Virus record (IMG/VR): IMGVR_UViG_3300042482_001698
Coordinates: 1 to 64,000 of that record
Reading direction: 5' to 3' (one strand)
DNA from: a virus
DNA: 64,000 bases
Part shown: positions 25,597-33,303 of the stretch, one piece after another
How positions within the stretch are numbered: the first letter of the stretch is position 1
How the letters are laid out: the number at the start of each line of letters is the position of its first letter
Position numbers and translations under genes: made by a program
The notes under the pieces: generated by a model
Told to the model about the DNA's origin: nothing
Database searches by the model: none
What the model saw: only the letters and a program-made list of their open reading frames with translations

Positions 25597-26404
25597 GAAC
25601 CCTAGTTCTAAAAATTCTTTGGTCCAATTGTTATCGGGCCAAAAAATGAATATATTTTTTGATGGTAAAGACTATCAAGACTATAAAATTGATATTTTAG
25701 GTACATTTTTGAAAGTTGATGAAGTTTCTGAAACATCCAATGGTTGGATGACATCAATATCTCAAAAAAAAGATATTATCAAATACAATGAAAGTACATT
25801 GTTCCTTGGTGGAATTAATTTTTTTGATGGTAATAATGAGAATAAGTCTTCTCTTTGTGTTGTAAGTAATCATAAAAACGATGATTATCTTAGAGTCATT
25901 AATCCTAAAAACATTAGTTGCAACTTAAGACCCAATCAGGTTTTAGATGTTGTTGTTCATAGCGACATAGCCGAAAAATGGCAATGTTTTATTTCTTGCG
26001 GTGATTTGCACCTTGAACTGATTCAAAATTCAACCAGAGTTGAACGAAACATATGTGATGGTGAATTTGATTCACAACCTGCTTTTGAATATTTTTTTAG
26101 ATTTAGATTTGATCAAAAAAGCATTGAATACTTGTCAGAATTACCTTTTTCTAAATATGATGGCGGTCATATTATATTCATTAATTCAAATAATGAAAAA
26201 AGAATAATTAAAGTTTATTGTTCTTGGCGAGGTAAAAGTTCTATTTACAAGGCTTTACTTTTGCCTAAAATACCCACAACAAACATTAATTTTTTGGGCA
26301 AAAAACCTAAAAAATGTGTTCACTCAGTCGTTGTTGTAAGTAGAATTAAGTCAGAAGAATTAGAATTCGGATGCAATGTTTTATTTTCAAAGGTTGAAAA
26401 ATGA
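25565..26404 (+). CDS. Hypothetical protein
   Basis: 279 residues from ATG 25565, overlapping the previous gene by 32 nt; a later ATG at 25646 is an alternative. Beta-rich C-terminal half. The stop overlaps the next ATG by 4 nt. Function unknown. Confidence 0.55.
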   Translation: MKKNYCPVKIKNPSSKNSLVQLLSGQKMNIFFDGKDYQDYKIDILGTFLKVDEVSETSNGWMTSISQKKDIIKYNESTLFLGGINFFDGNNENKSSLCVVSNHKNDDYLRVINPKNISCNLRPNQVLDVVVHSDIAEKWQCFISCGDLHLELIQNSTRVERNICDGEFDSQPAFEYFFRFRFDQKSIEYLSELPFSKYDGGHIIFINSNNEKRIIKVYCSWRGKSSIYKALLLPKIPTTNINFLGKKPKKCVHSVVVVSRIKSEELEFGCNVLFSKVEK

Positions 26405-27072
26405 AAACACAAGCCAAAGTTATAAAATTGCCAATTAGGAATATAACTTTGGCCTATTGCAATCCAGCAATAAGTAGCTTTGGTTTAGAATCAGAAAACC
26501 ATAAAGTAAATCACTGGGATCATTGTAGAGAACAGTTTGCAGCTAAGTTTACTGAAAACACCAAAGGCTTTTATTTTTCTCATAAACCTGATATGGAAAA
26601 AGAAATTGTAGGACTAATCAAAAAATTTGAAAATGTTTTGCATAAAAGTAAAAATTTCTCTAACTTCCAATACACTAAATTTGCAAAAACAAATGTTCAA
26701 TCAATAATTTATATCGAGCCTTCGCCATTTTGGCTCGACTGCTACTTTAAGAGGTCAATTTACACTTTGATTGTAAGATGTGGTCATAATTATAAAATAA
26801 AAGAAGATAATTTCGATGAAGCTCTATTCGGCGTTCAATACAAAGAATCATCTTGTCTAATCGATACAAAGCCAGCCGTAATGAGATTTATGTTCGGCTT
26901 CACCAAATATACTGGAATCAGTCCTGTTGTCGGACAATCTACAGTAATAAAACATGGATGGAAAGAAGAATTTTACAAATTAGATGAAAATGAAATTAAA
27001 CAAAGATTAATTCTACCAGAAAATATAAAGAAAAAAATCAATATTGTTGGCGCAGATTCTCTGTGGGCTTAA
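26401..27072 (+). CDS. Hypothetical protein
   Basis: 223 residues starting within the stop of the preceding gene (ATGA). Alpha/beta, basic, with a Cys/His-containing central part (YTLIVRCGHNYKI). It precedes a metallophosphoesterase. No family recognised. Confidence 0.6.
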   Translation: MKTQAKVIKLPIRNITLAYCNPAISSFGLESENHKVNHWDHCREQFAAKFTENTKGFYFSHKPDMEKEIVGLIKKFENVLHKSKNFSNFQYTKFAKTNVQSIIYIEPSPFWLDCYFKRSIYTLIVRCGHNYKIKEDNFDEALFGVQYKESSCLIDTKPAVMRFMFGFTKYTGISPVVGQSTVIKHGWKEEFYKLDENEIKQRLILPENIKKKINIVGADSLWA

Positions 27073-27084
27073 CTGGAGACTTTT

Positions 27085-27858
27085 ATGTCGTGGTTTTTCA
27101 CTGCTGATACTCATTTTGGACACGGAAATATAATTAAATACTGCAAAAGACCATTTTTAAATAAAGAAGAATTAGATTTTTGCGATTTAATTAAGCGTGG
27201 CATTGTACCACATACTGAATTGAAAATTAGCAAAGAAACAATTGAATTGATGGACGAGACAATTATTCAAAATATTAACTATTCTGTTGGCAAAGATGAC
27301 AACCTAGTCATAATAGGAGATTTTTGCCATAATGGGAAAAAAGAAAAAATCAAAGAATATAGAAATCACATAAAATGTAAAAATGTATATCTGATTTTAG
27401 GAAATCATGATGATAGAAAAAATTCAATAGATGTTTTTAAATCTGTATATGAAAATTATCTTTTTAACATTGATGGGCAAAGCATTTTCACCAGTCACTA
27501 TCCAGCAAGATCTTGGGACAAAGCATCAAAAGGATCTTGGATGCTCTACGGACACGTTCATAATGCTTACTATGAAGAAGACAATGGCAGAATTTCTTCT
27601 TATCACAGTAGGATTTTCAACGATGGATTTGCCTCTGTTCTTGAAAGACATGGAATAAAAAATAAATTAATCATAAATGATCTGTTGGCAGTTTGTGCGT
27701 CAGTCAACGGAATTGATCTTACTCTCGATGTTGGCGTAGACAACATTCGTGAAGGTGTTGGATTTGGAACACCTTGGAGCATGAAAGACATTCGTGATTA
27801 CATGGCAAATAAAATGACAATGTGGCTGGCAAGGAAAACTATGTCAAAGTTGATTTAA
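27085..27858 (+). CDS. Metallophosphoesterase
   Basis: 257 residues with GGAG upstream. The calcineurin-type motifs are complete: DTHFGHGN at 8-15, GDFCHNG near 73, GNHDDR near 108, SHYPARSW and GHVH near 152. Two metal ions would be held by Asp/His/Asn. Similar phage proteins are predicted phosphoesterases; the substrate is unknown. The C-terminal 60 residues (from ALLAVCASVNGIDLTLDVG on) form an extra domain. Confidence 0.88.
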   Translation: MSWFFTADTHFGHGNIIKYCKRPFLNKEELDFCDLIKRGIVPHTELKISKETIELMDETIIQNINYSVGKDDNLVIIGDFCHNGKKEKIKEYRNHIKCKNVYLILGNHDDRKNSIDVFKSVYENYLFNIDGQSIFTSHYPARSWDKASKGSWMLYGHVHNAYYEEDNGRISSYHSRIFNDGFASVLERHGIKNKLIINDLLAVCASVNGIDLTLDVGVDNIREGVGFGTPWSMKDIRDYMANKMTMWLARKTMSKLI

Positions 27859-27877
27859 ATCTCACCTTGGTTTTTTC

Positions 27878-27906
27878 TTTACATTCATCGTCTACTGCTG
27901 TATAGT
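27878..27906 (+). promoter_or_regulatory. Promoter TTTACA-N17-TATAGT
   Basis: TTTACA at 27878-27883, a 17-nt spacer and TATAGT at 27901-27906, about 75 nt upstream of the secreted-protein start. It shares the longer string CTTTACATTCA with the promoter at 63409. Confidence 0.65.
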
Positions 27907-27981
27907 GTCTTTGCGTGTTGCAGAACACGGGGTTTAGCGTGAACCTGATATTACGCTTTTTTGGTATGGAAGTGCCACGAG

Positions 27982-28326
27982 ATGATTAAGAACTTGATCG
28001 CTTTGACTTTGACTATGGTTGTTGTCACCACTAGCATTCAAGCTAGACCATTCAATAAGACCACTAAGACAACCAATTCTAGTCGTCCTATTGCTAATGC
28101 TGTTTCTCACAGTCTTTCTTCTGCTCAAGCCGTAGCCAACCATATGTCTAAAATTGGAAGGATTGGACACTTTGGAGGCAACCCGTATTCCCGTGAAGGA
28201 GTTGGCATGGGCGGAACTGCACAACAAGCCATTCGCAACTGTTGCTTCTATGGGCAATATTCCATCAAAGATCAAGGTGTAGCTCAAGGAAGTAATGGCA
28301 TGTGGTATGCTTGCAATCGATATTAA
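27982..28326 (+). CDS. Small secreted cysteine-containing protein
   Basis: 114 residues from ATG 27982. Signal peptide at about 1-22 ending S-I-Q-A. The mature part has HFGGNPYSREGVGMGGT, AIRNCCFYG and a closing GVAQGSNGMWYACNRY. I have an impression of similar short exported proteins in some environmental bacteria but cannot confirm it. It has its own promoter and a strong hairpin/terminator behind it, so it forms a separate transcription unit of about 0.55 kb. Function unknown; envelope or superinfection effects are possible. Confidence 0.65.
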   Translation: MIKNLIALTLTMVVVTTSIQARPFNKTTKTTNSSRPIANAVSHSLSSAQAVANHMSKIGRIGHFGGNPYSREGVGMGGTAQQAIRNCCFYGQYSIKDQGVAQGSNGMWYACNRY

Positions 28327-28333
28327 TCGTATT

Positions 28334-28403
28334 GGGCCAGCAATACTGCATATTGTGTGTCTTGGGCAAGATGACATAGTGTGTTGTTAAGTGTTACTGG
28401 CCC
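28334..28403 (+). ncRNA. Structured RNA element (closed 13-bp stem)
   Basis: GGGCCAG (28334-28340) pairs with CTGGCCC (28397-28403). After one C-A mismatch, AATACT (28342-28347) pairs with AGTGTT (28390-28395). About 42 nt lie inside. It lies in the 3' leader of the secreted-protein transcript, just before the terminator. It does not fold as a tRNA (no D or T arm). It may be a stable mRNA 3' end or a processed small RNA. Confidence 0.45.
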
Positions 28404-28413
28404 GATTTATCCT

Positions 28414-28447
28414 AAAGATCGGGACTTTTGTCCCGATCTTTTTCGTT
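28414..28447 (+). terminator. Rho-independent terminator
   Basis: Perfect 12-bp stem AAAGATCGGGAC / GTCCCGATCTTT with a TTTT loop and a U-rich tail, ending the 27.9-28.4 kb transcription unit. Confidence 0.93.
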
Positions 28448-28484
28448 TCATACTATATTATTTTGTCAATCATCGAGGAATAAA

Positions 28485-29294
28485 ATGGAACCTAAATTTT
28501 TTATTGGTCAACGAGTTATTTTCCAAAATCAAATCTCAGTTATTCTTTCGCAAAAAGAAAATTCAGATGGCATCAATAAGTATTATTGTCAAATAGGAGA
28601 ATCTGGACTCACAATGTGGGTTCTTGAAAATAATTTAGAAGATGGCAATCCTACTGGACCACCTTTGACTCATTTTAATCGAAGAACACCTCACTTAATC
28701 ATTGTTGATAGTTTTTATAAAAATCCTGATGAAATTCGTTCTTTTGCCATGGAACAAGAATTTGAAGCTGATAATAGATTTTATAAGGGTAAGAGAACTA
28801 AAGAAAGATTCCTTTGGCCTTTCCTTAAAGAAGAATTTGAGCGTATTATCGGCAGGCCAATTATCGATTGGCTCAATCAGCCTGCTAACGGGTGCTTCCA
28901 AATTACAGGCTATAATGATCCACTTGTCTATCATAGCGATGCTCAAAGCTACGCAGCAGCAATTTATTTGACTCCATTTTCACCACCATCTGCTGGCACA
29001 AGTTTTTGGAGGGATAAAAAACATCATTCTCGTCGTCCAACAAATCATCCTTTAGAATTTGATAGATTCCAAACTGATGACCAACGCAGAGCAGCAGATG
29101 AAGAAATTTACAACGATTATAACATACTCCATCCAGATAATTGGGAATTAGTCGATAAGGTTGGAGCCATTTATAACAGATTGGCAATTTGGGATGCGAA
29201 AATGATTCACTCAGCAAGCACCTATGAAGGACTACAAAGTGATGTCGTTGACAAGGCAAGAATGGTTCAACTTTTCTTCTTTACTGTTAGATGA
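28485..29294 (+). CDS. 2OG-Fe(II) oxygenase-like protein (DUF6445-like)
   Basis: 269 residues from ATG 28485 (GAGGA upstream); an in-frame ATG at 28428 lies within the terminator stem. A small N-terminal beta domain is followed by PHLIIVDSFYKNPDEIRSF, then YHSDAQSYAAAIYLTP (HxD) and NRLAIWDAKMIHSAS (distal His), and a basic residue in RMVQLFFF. This order fits the DUF6445 group of 2OG-Fe(II)-type oxygenases found in large phages. Substrate unknown. Confidence 0.65.
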   Translation: MEPKFFIGQRVIFQNQISVILSQKENSDGINKYYCQIGESGLTMWVLENNLEDGNPTGPPLTHFNRRTPHLIIVDSFYKNPDEIRSFAMEQEFEADNRFYKGKRTKERFLWPFLKEEFERIIGRPIIDWLNQPANGCFQITGYNDPLVYHSDAQSYAAAIYLTPFSPPSAGTSFWRDKKHHSRRPTNHPLEFDRFQTDDQRRAADEEIYNDYNILHPDNWELVDKVGAIYNRLAIWDAKMIHSASTYEGLQSDVVDKARMVQLFFFTVR

Positions 29295-29318
29295 CGCTTT
29301 TGGTAATATTTTAATGTT

Positions 29319-29353
29319 AAAATATCTCTCTTTATGGAGAGATATTTTTTTTT
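29319..29353 (+). terminator. Rho-independent terminator
   Basis: 12-bp stem AAAATATCTCTC / GAGAGATATTTT with loop TTTATG and a T-run, ending the oxygenase gene. Confidence 0.9.
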
Positions 29354-29396
29354 AACATATATAATATAAGATAAAATTTTCCGTAGAGGAGTTTTC

Positions 29397-30104
29397 GTGG
29401 AAAATAATGAAGTACAAGCACAAGTTGAATTAATTCGTTCTGATGCATTGGCAGATCAGAACATTGGCGATACACCAATTAAATGGGATAGCTGTATGGG
29501 TGACCCCGAAGCAGTCGCAAACGCTGAATTTGATGGCAATAATTTTACTGCATATTATGATAATATAAATCAGGGCGTTTACCTAACAGAAGCCACAGCT
29601 GATACAAAAGGTTCTTTATATTGGGATAAAGATTTTGATTATACTAAAAACATTTATATTTCTGGTACATTTCTTGCTGGAGGAGAAGGAGCAGTAGATG
29701 ATGGAGACGGAATAACTGTTTTTTTTGGTGTAGATGATAGTCTAACAGTTTCAAGTGACGCAACAAATGGAATAGCTGTATTTTTTGATGAATATAATGA
29801 TGATGTTGTTAAAGTATACAAAAACGGAGTCTTGATTGACACAACATTTAACACAAATTTGACGTTAGATGATCTTCAGTGGAGAAAATTTGAAATTATC
29901 TATGAATACATAGACAGTTCAAGCGCCTTTGTTCAAGTCCAAATAGATAATGTATATGTTTGCCGTGTTGATGTTGGGTCTTGGGTAGGTGACGCAGGAA
30001 CATATATCGGCGCAAGCGGTTGGTGCGGTGCAGCAGATAACAATCACCAATGTAAATCATTTGATGTCAAAAACGCAAATCCTTGGCTGGCACTAAACAG
30101 ATAA
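29397..30104 (+). CDS. ConA-like lectin-type virion protein (paralogue 1)
   Basis: 235 residues, GTG start with GAGGAG upstream. Beta-sandwich pattern: NIGDTPIKWDSCMGDP, NINQGVYLTEATADTKGSLYWD-like strands (QGVYLTEATA, GSLYWDKDFDY), GDGITVFFGV, VVKVYKNGVLID, KFEIIYEYID and a closing CKSFDVKNANPWLALN. This is typical of legume-lectin-like domains. Two further copies follow. Carbohydrate binding by the virion is likely but inferred. Confidence 0.65.
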   Translation: MENNEVQAQVELIRSDALADQNIGDTPIKWDSCMGDPEAVANAEFDGNNFTAYYDNINQGVYLTEATADTKGSLYWDKDFDYTKNIYISGTFLAGGEGAVDDGDGITVFFGVDDSLTVSSDATNGIAVFFDEYNDDVVKVYKNGVLIDTTFNTNLTLDDLQWRKFEIIYEYIDSSSAFVQVQIDNVYVCRVDVGSWVGDAGTYIGASGWCGAADNNHQCKSFDVKNANPWLALNR

Positions 30105-30123
30105 TTTGATAAAGGAATAAATT

Positions 30124-31455
30124 ATGGAAAACAATCAAGAAGTCACTGCTCAGGGTGGCAAGATTGGTCATCGTAGCGGAAAAAGCAATCGTGATCCTCT
30201 TCGTCCTGTTAATATTGGAGATTCAAAAATATTTTGGAATGCTTGTCAAGGCGCTCCTTGGGATGTTGATCCCGATGCTAATTATGATGGAGATGCATCA
30301 TACGATAATCATAATACAGGTTTAATTCTTACTCCTAATAGTGCCAACCAATCTGGTGCGGTTTACTGGGATAGACAATATGATCTGACAAAAGATATTT
30401 ATCTCAAAGGAACATTTCTGGCTGGACTTGGAACTGGTGGCAATAATTGTGGAATTTATGTTTGTGGTGTTTATGTTTATTTTAATGACACAGATAATTC
30501 CATATATGTAGAAACAAGTGGATTTACTAGCGATGGTTATGATTCTGGTGATATTCTTGGCGATACCACTTGGCGTACTTTTGAAGTTATTTATGAATAC
30601 AAGAAAAGCGATGTGATATATGTAACAGTTTTAATGAACGGAAAACATATTTGCAGAGTAGATATTGGTGGCGGATACACCACTGAACCAACTGTTGGAG
30701 TATTTGCCAACACAGCAACTTTAACCAATATTCATTATTGCAAGTCTTTTGAAGTAAGAAGCGCAATTCCTTGGTTTTCAATAAATGTACCGAAAATTAC
30801 AAATAAAAATGATAAAATTTTTATTCTCATCAATGACACTTATGTTGATTATGTTGTTGGAGAATCGTTCTTTTCCAATGAACCAAACAATATTATTGCT
30901 TACTTAGATGCTAATACTATAGATTATGAAACATTTACAGATATATCTGAATCTGGATGGGATGATATATTTGTTTTAGGAAAAGCTGGTTATGTTATTA
31001 TTCCCGAACTTGAAACTAGTGACATTCTTCCAGATTTGACTTCAGGTGCTAAAAATAAAATTAACAATTTTGTTTCTTCTGGTGGTAATCTTTTGATGTT
31101 CAGCCCCGGAAATGGAGACTTGGTGCCTTTCTTGAATGATGTGTTTAGTTTTAGCATCACTGATGGTGGAGCTTCTGCGCCAATAAGCCTCACAGTTGAT
31201 GGTTCTGGTCTTTTCCCAAGTGAAAGTGCTACTATTCCAAATCTCAGTGATACTAATTCTTTAGACACTACTAGTTTGCCAGTAAATTCTGTAACAATTT
31301 ACGAGGGAAATGGTGCGGATGAATCTGTAGTAACCATGATTCCATATGGTTCTGGGAAAATATATGTTCTTGGCTGGGATTGGTATGATGCTGCGCCGAT
31401 AGGTCCAGAAGATGGTGGTTGGCTACATTTGCTTGAGTCTATTTTGCAATCTTGA
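30124..31455 (+). CDS. ConA-like lectin protein with C-terminal GATase-like domain (paralogue 2)
   Basis: 443 residues with AAAGGAA upstream. Residues about 25-220 repeat the lectin domain (NIGDSKIFWNACQG ... CKSFEVRSAIPWFSIN). Residues about 235-443 form an alpha/beta domain with KIFILINDTYVDYVVG, DDIFVLGKAGYVIIPE, INNFVSSGGNLLMFSPGNG and a final GWDWYDAAP. This looks like a class-I glutamine-amidotransferase-like/ThuA-type fold, without a clear catalytic Cys. The fusion is specific to this copy. Confidence 0.65.
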   Translation: MENNQEVTAQGGKIGHRSGKSNRDPLRPVNIGDSKIFWNACQGAPWDVDPDANYDGDASYDNHNTGLILTPNSANQSGAVYWDRQYDLTKDIYLKGTFLAGLGTGGNNCGIYVCGVYVYFNDTDNSIYVETSGFTSDGYDSGDILGDTTWRTFEVIYEYKKSDVIYVTVLMNGKHICRVDIGGGYTTEPTVGVFANTATLTNIHYCKSFEVRSAIPWFSINVPKITNKNDKIFILINDTYVDYVVGESFFSNEPNNIIAYLDANTIDYETFTDISESGWDDIFVLGKAGYVIIPELETSDILPDLTSGAKNKINNFVSSGGNLLMFSPGNGDLVPFLNDVFSFSITDGGASAPISLTVDGSGLFPSESATIPNLSDTNSLDTTSLPVNSVTIYEGNGADESVVTMIPYGSGKIYVLGWDWYDAAPIGPEDGGWLHLLESILQS

Positions 31456-31463
31456 GGAGTTAT

Positions 31464-32309
31464 ATGTTAAATATTGATGTATCAACGGATAAAATTGCAG
31501 ATTTGAAAAAACTATTCAACGATGCTAATGTTTATCATCGAATAGTTGGCACAAGCTCTGATGGTTTGACCACCACTTTGAAATTCAACAAAAAAGTTGA
31601 TTTTGAAAAAGCCAAAGAAATAATTGATGGCAAGGTTGCCATACAAGCAACTTTGAAACGTAGTAGCCCAGTTTCAAAAGTCAGTATTGGTGATACTCCA
31701 ATTGACTGGTGTGCTGATCAGGGAGATCCATCCATTGTTGCTGATGCAACTATATCTGACGATGCTTTTTATGACACTATAAATAATGGTGTTGTATTGA
31801 CAGAAGATATTGATGAGCAGCTTGGATATCTTTATTGGGAAAAAAATTATGATTACAATAAAAATATTTACATAAGGGCTACAACTTATTCTGGCGAAGG
31901 GGATGGCGCAGACAACATTACAATTTTCATGGGGTCAAATAGTGCTGGAGGTGGCGCTAATGGCTCAATATCTGTATACATCGATGAAGATGATGGTGAT
32001 ACTGTTAAGGTTTATAAAAATAACTCTTTAATAGAAGACGCAATCTCAACCAATCAAACACTTGATGATGCGACTTATAGAGTTTGGGAAATTATTTACG
32101 AATATGCTTCTGCAACAGAGCAATATCTTCATGTTTGTATGAATAATGTTAAGATTTTAAGATATAACATGTATCTTTCTGGTGGCGTGTGGATTCCCGG
32201 TGGCAATTATATTGGAATTTATGGTGTCACTGGTACAGATAATAATTTTCATATTTGCAGGTCATTCAAGGTAATGAGTGCAAATCCTTGGCTTGCAATC
32301 AATGGTTGA
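31464..32309 (+). CDS. ConA-like lectin protein (paralogue 3)
   Basis: 281 residues from ATG 31464, set by GAGGAG. A new N-terminal domain of about 70 residues (beta-alpha-beta, KIADLKKLFNDANVYHRI) precedes the lectin domain (SIGDTPIDWCADQGDP ... CRSFKVMSANPWLAING). It starts 8 nt after the preceding stop. A terminator follows. The three genes seem to have arisen by tandem duplication, with different N- and C-terminal additions. Confidence 0.65.
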   Translation: MLNIDVSTDKIADLKKLFNDANVYHRIVGTSSDGLTTTLKFNKKVDFEKAKEIIDGKVAIQATLKRSSPVSKVSIGDTPIDWCADQGDPSIVADATISDDAFYDTINNGVVLTEDIDEQLGYLYWEKNYDYNKNIYIRATTYSGEGDGADNITIFMGSNSAGGGANGSISVYIDEDDGDTVKVYKNNSLIEDAISTNQTLDDATYRVWEIIYEYASATEQYLHVCMNNVKILRYNMYLSGGVWIPGGNYIGIYGVTGTDNNFHICRSFKVMSANPWLAING

Positions 32310-32311
32310 TG

Positions 32312-32606
32312 TTAATCAATTTTGAATTGTTGTAATCCGCCTTCACAAGGCGGATTTTCTTTTTTGATTCTTTCTTGTGCCATGATACAATAATCAGGAT
32401 TAAGATCTATTCCAATAAAATTTCTTTTAAGTTTATTTGCAACTGCTGACGAACTCTTCTGGAGTCTTCTCTGTTCCGAGTTGATCTTTCTGGCCATAAT
32501 CTCTTAATTGCCAGTAAGGAGGAGATGTTATGCATGTTTGTACACTATTACGCTCGATTTGTTTTAATCCTTCGAGGCAATCTGAATTTATTATTTTTGA
32601 TTCCAT
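32312..32606 (-). pseudogene. Decayed N4-cytosine-type DNA methyltransferase
   Basis: Starting from ATG 32606 the minus strand encodes about 57 residues that match the start of an m4C/beta-class methylase: SDCLEGLKQI, catalytic TSPPYWQLRDYG, then QLGTEKTPEEFV. It ends in a stop at SSCK. In the +1 frame, the far C-terminal motif of the same family follows at once: LKRNFIGIDLNPDYCIMA. The middle (motif I region and target recognition, normally some 150-200 residues) is absent. This is an internal deletion with frameshift. The downstream end overlaps a terminator. Confidence 0.8.
32354..32386 (+). terminator. Rho-independent terminator
   Basis: 8-bp GC-rich stem AATCCGCC / GGCGGATT, loop TTCACAA and tail TTCTTTTTT, after the lectin paralogue array. 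It lies within the C-terminal codons of the decayed methylase on the opposite strand. Confidence 0.85.
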
Positions 32607-32684
32607 AAAATATTGAAGTTAGATTTCTAAATATTTCAGAGCATTCGTGCTTCGACACGCTGATGACAACCAGTCTTAGGATTA

Positions 32685-33161
32685 TTAAATTGTTTGTACT
32701 TCGGTGCTAAACAAGCTGGTCGAGGCGGTCTTTTCTTGATAGTTTCCAAGAATTGGTAATGTTAGATTTTTATTGTCATTTAGACTCCAAACAACATTCA
32801 TCAAATTAGATTTTTGCAATGCTATTTCGCATTTGTAACATGGTTTTGCCAGTCTGAATTTTCCATGTCTATTTATTTTCATGCTAAGTATTGTTGTCTT
32901 TCTGTTGTAATACTTTTCATCAAGTTTGAGGAGAAGGTCTGCTTCAGCATGAAGGAATGGGTATTTTTTCCAGTGTGCGATATTAAATTTTTGAGCTAAT
33001 TTATATGCTTTCGCTGACATCATGACGGGATTGTTCTTCCCCATTTCCATGATTCTATTTTTTCTTATTGCAAACGCATAGTGAAAACCAGTGCGGCTTT
33101 TGTCCTCTCCCCAATCTTCTAACATGAGGCAAACACATTTATGGAGAGTAGAGGCTTTCAT
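32685..33161 (-). CDS. Cytidine/dCMP deaminase-like protein (CDA fold)
   Basis: 158 residues. Zinc deaminase motifs are present: FLHAEADLLLKL (His and catalytic Glu, about residues 70-75) and KPCYKCEIAL (two zinc Cys, about 107-110). Spacing fits the CDA superfamily. No ribosome-binding site stands before the ATG. Unlike the deaminase-like gene at 7211, all metal ligands are kept. The base deaminated is unknown. It lies beside the tRNA-Arg promoter on the opposite strand. Confidence 0.7.
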   Translation of the reverse strand: MKASTLHKCVCLMLEDWGEDKSRTGFHYAFAIRKNRIMEMGKNNPVMMSAKAYKLAQKFNIAHWKKYPFLHAEADLLLKLDEKYYNRKTTILSMKINRHGKFRLAKPCYKCEIALQKSNLMNVVWSLNDNKNLTLPILGNYQEKTASTSLFSTEVQTI

Positions 33162-33183
33162 GAAAAATTATAACCACATTCAA

Positions 33184-33212
33184 TTGACATGGCCAACACT
33201 TCTTTGTAAAAT
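33184..33212 (+). promoter_or_regulatory. Sigma-70 promoter of tRNA-Arg, TTGACA-N17-TAAAAT
   Basis: Consensus TTGACA at 33184-33189, a 17-nt spacer and TAAAAT at 33207-33212. Transcription would start 3-4 nt before the tRNA. Confidence 0.85.
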
Positions 33213-33222
33213 TGAATGTATT

Positions 33223-33303
33223 GCCGCTGACCCAGAAATGGAACTGGATTGCTCTTCTAAAGCAACGGCGAAAGCCATGTGGGTTCGACTCCCGCCAGCG
33301 GTA
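33223..33303 (+). tRNA. tRNA-Arg(UCU) with extended variable arm
   Basis: 81 nt. Acceptor GCCGCTG (33223-33229) pairs with CAGCGGT (33296-33302), with one G-U pair. D stem CCAG/CTGG (loop with GG). Anticodon stem TTGCT/AGCAA, loop CTTCTAA with anticodon TCT at 33256-33258. T stem GTGGG/CCCGC with loop TTCGACT. The discriminator is A; CCA is not encoded. The variable region is 13 nt and contains a GGC-GAAA-GCC hairpin, longer than in normal tRNA-Arg. Positions 8-9 are A-C instead of the usual U-A/G. The tRNA would read AGA. A consensus promoter precedes it. Confidence 0.85.

Noticed and set aside
28334-28403. A tRNA at the structured RNA
   Set aside because: The outer 7-bp stem is acceptor-like, but there is no D arm, anticodon arm or TTCNANN loop.
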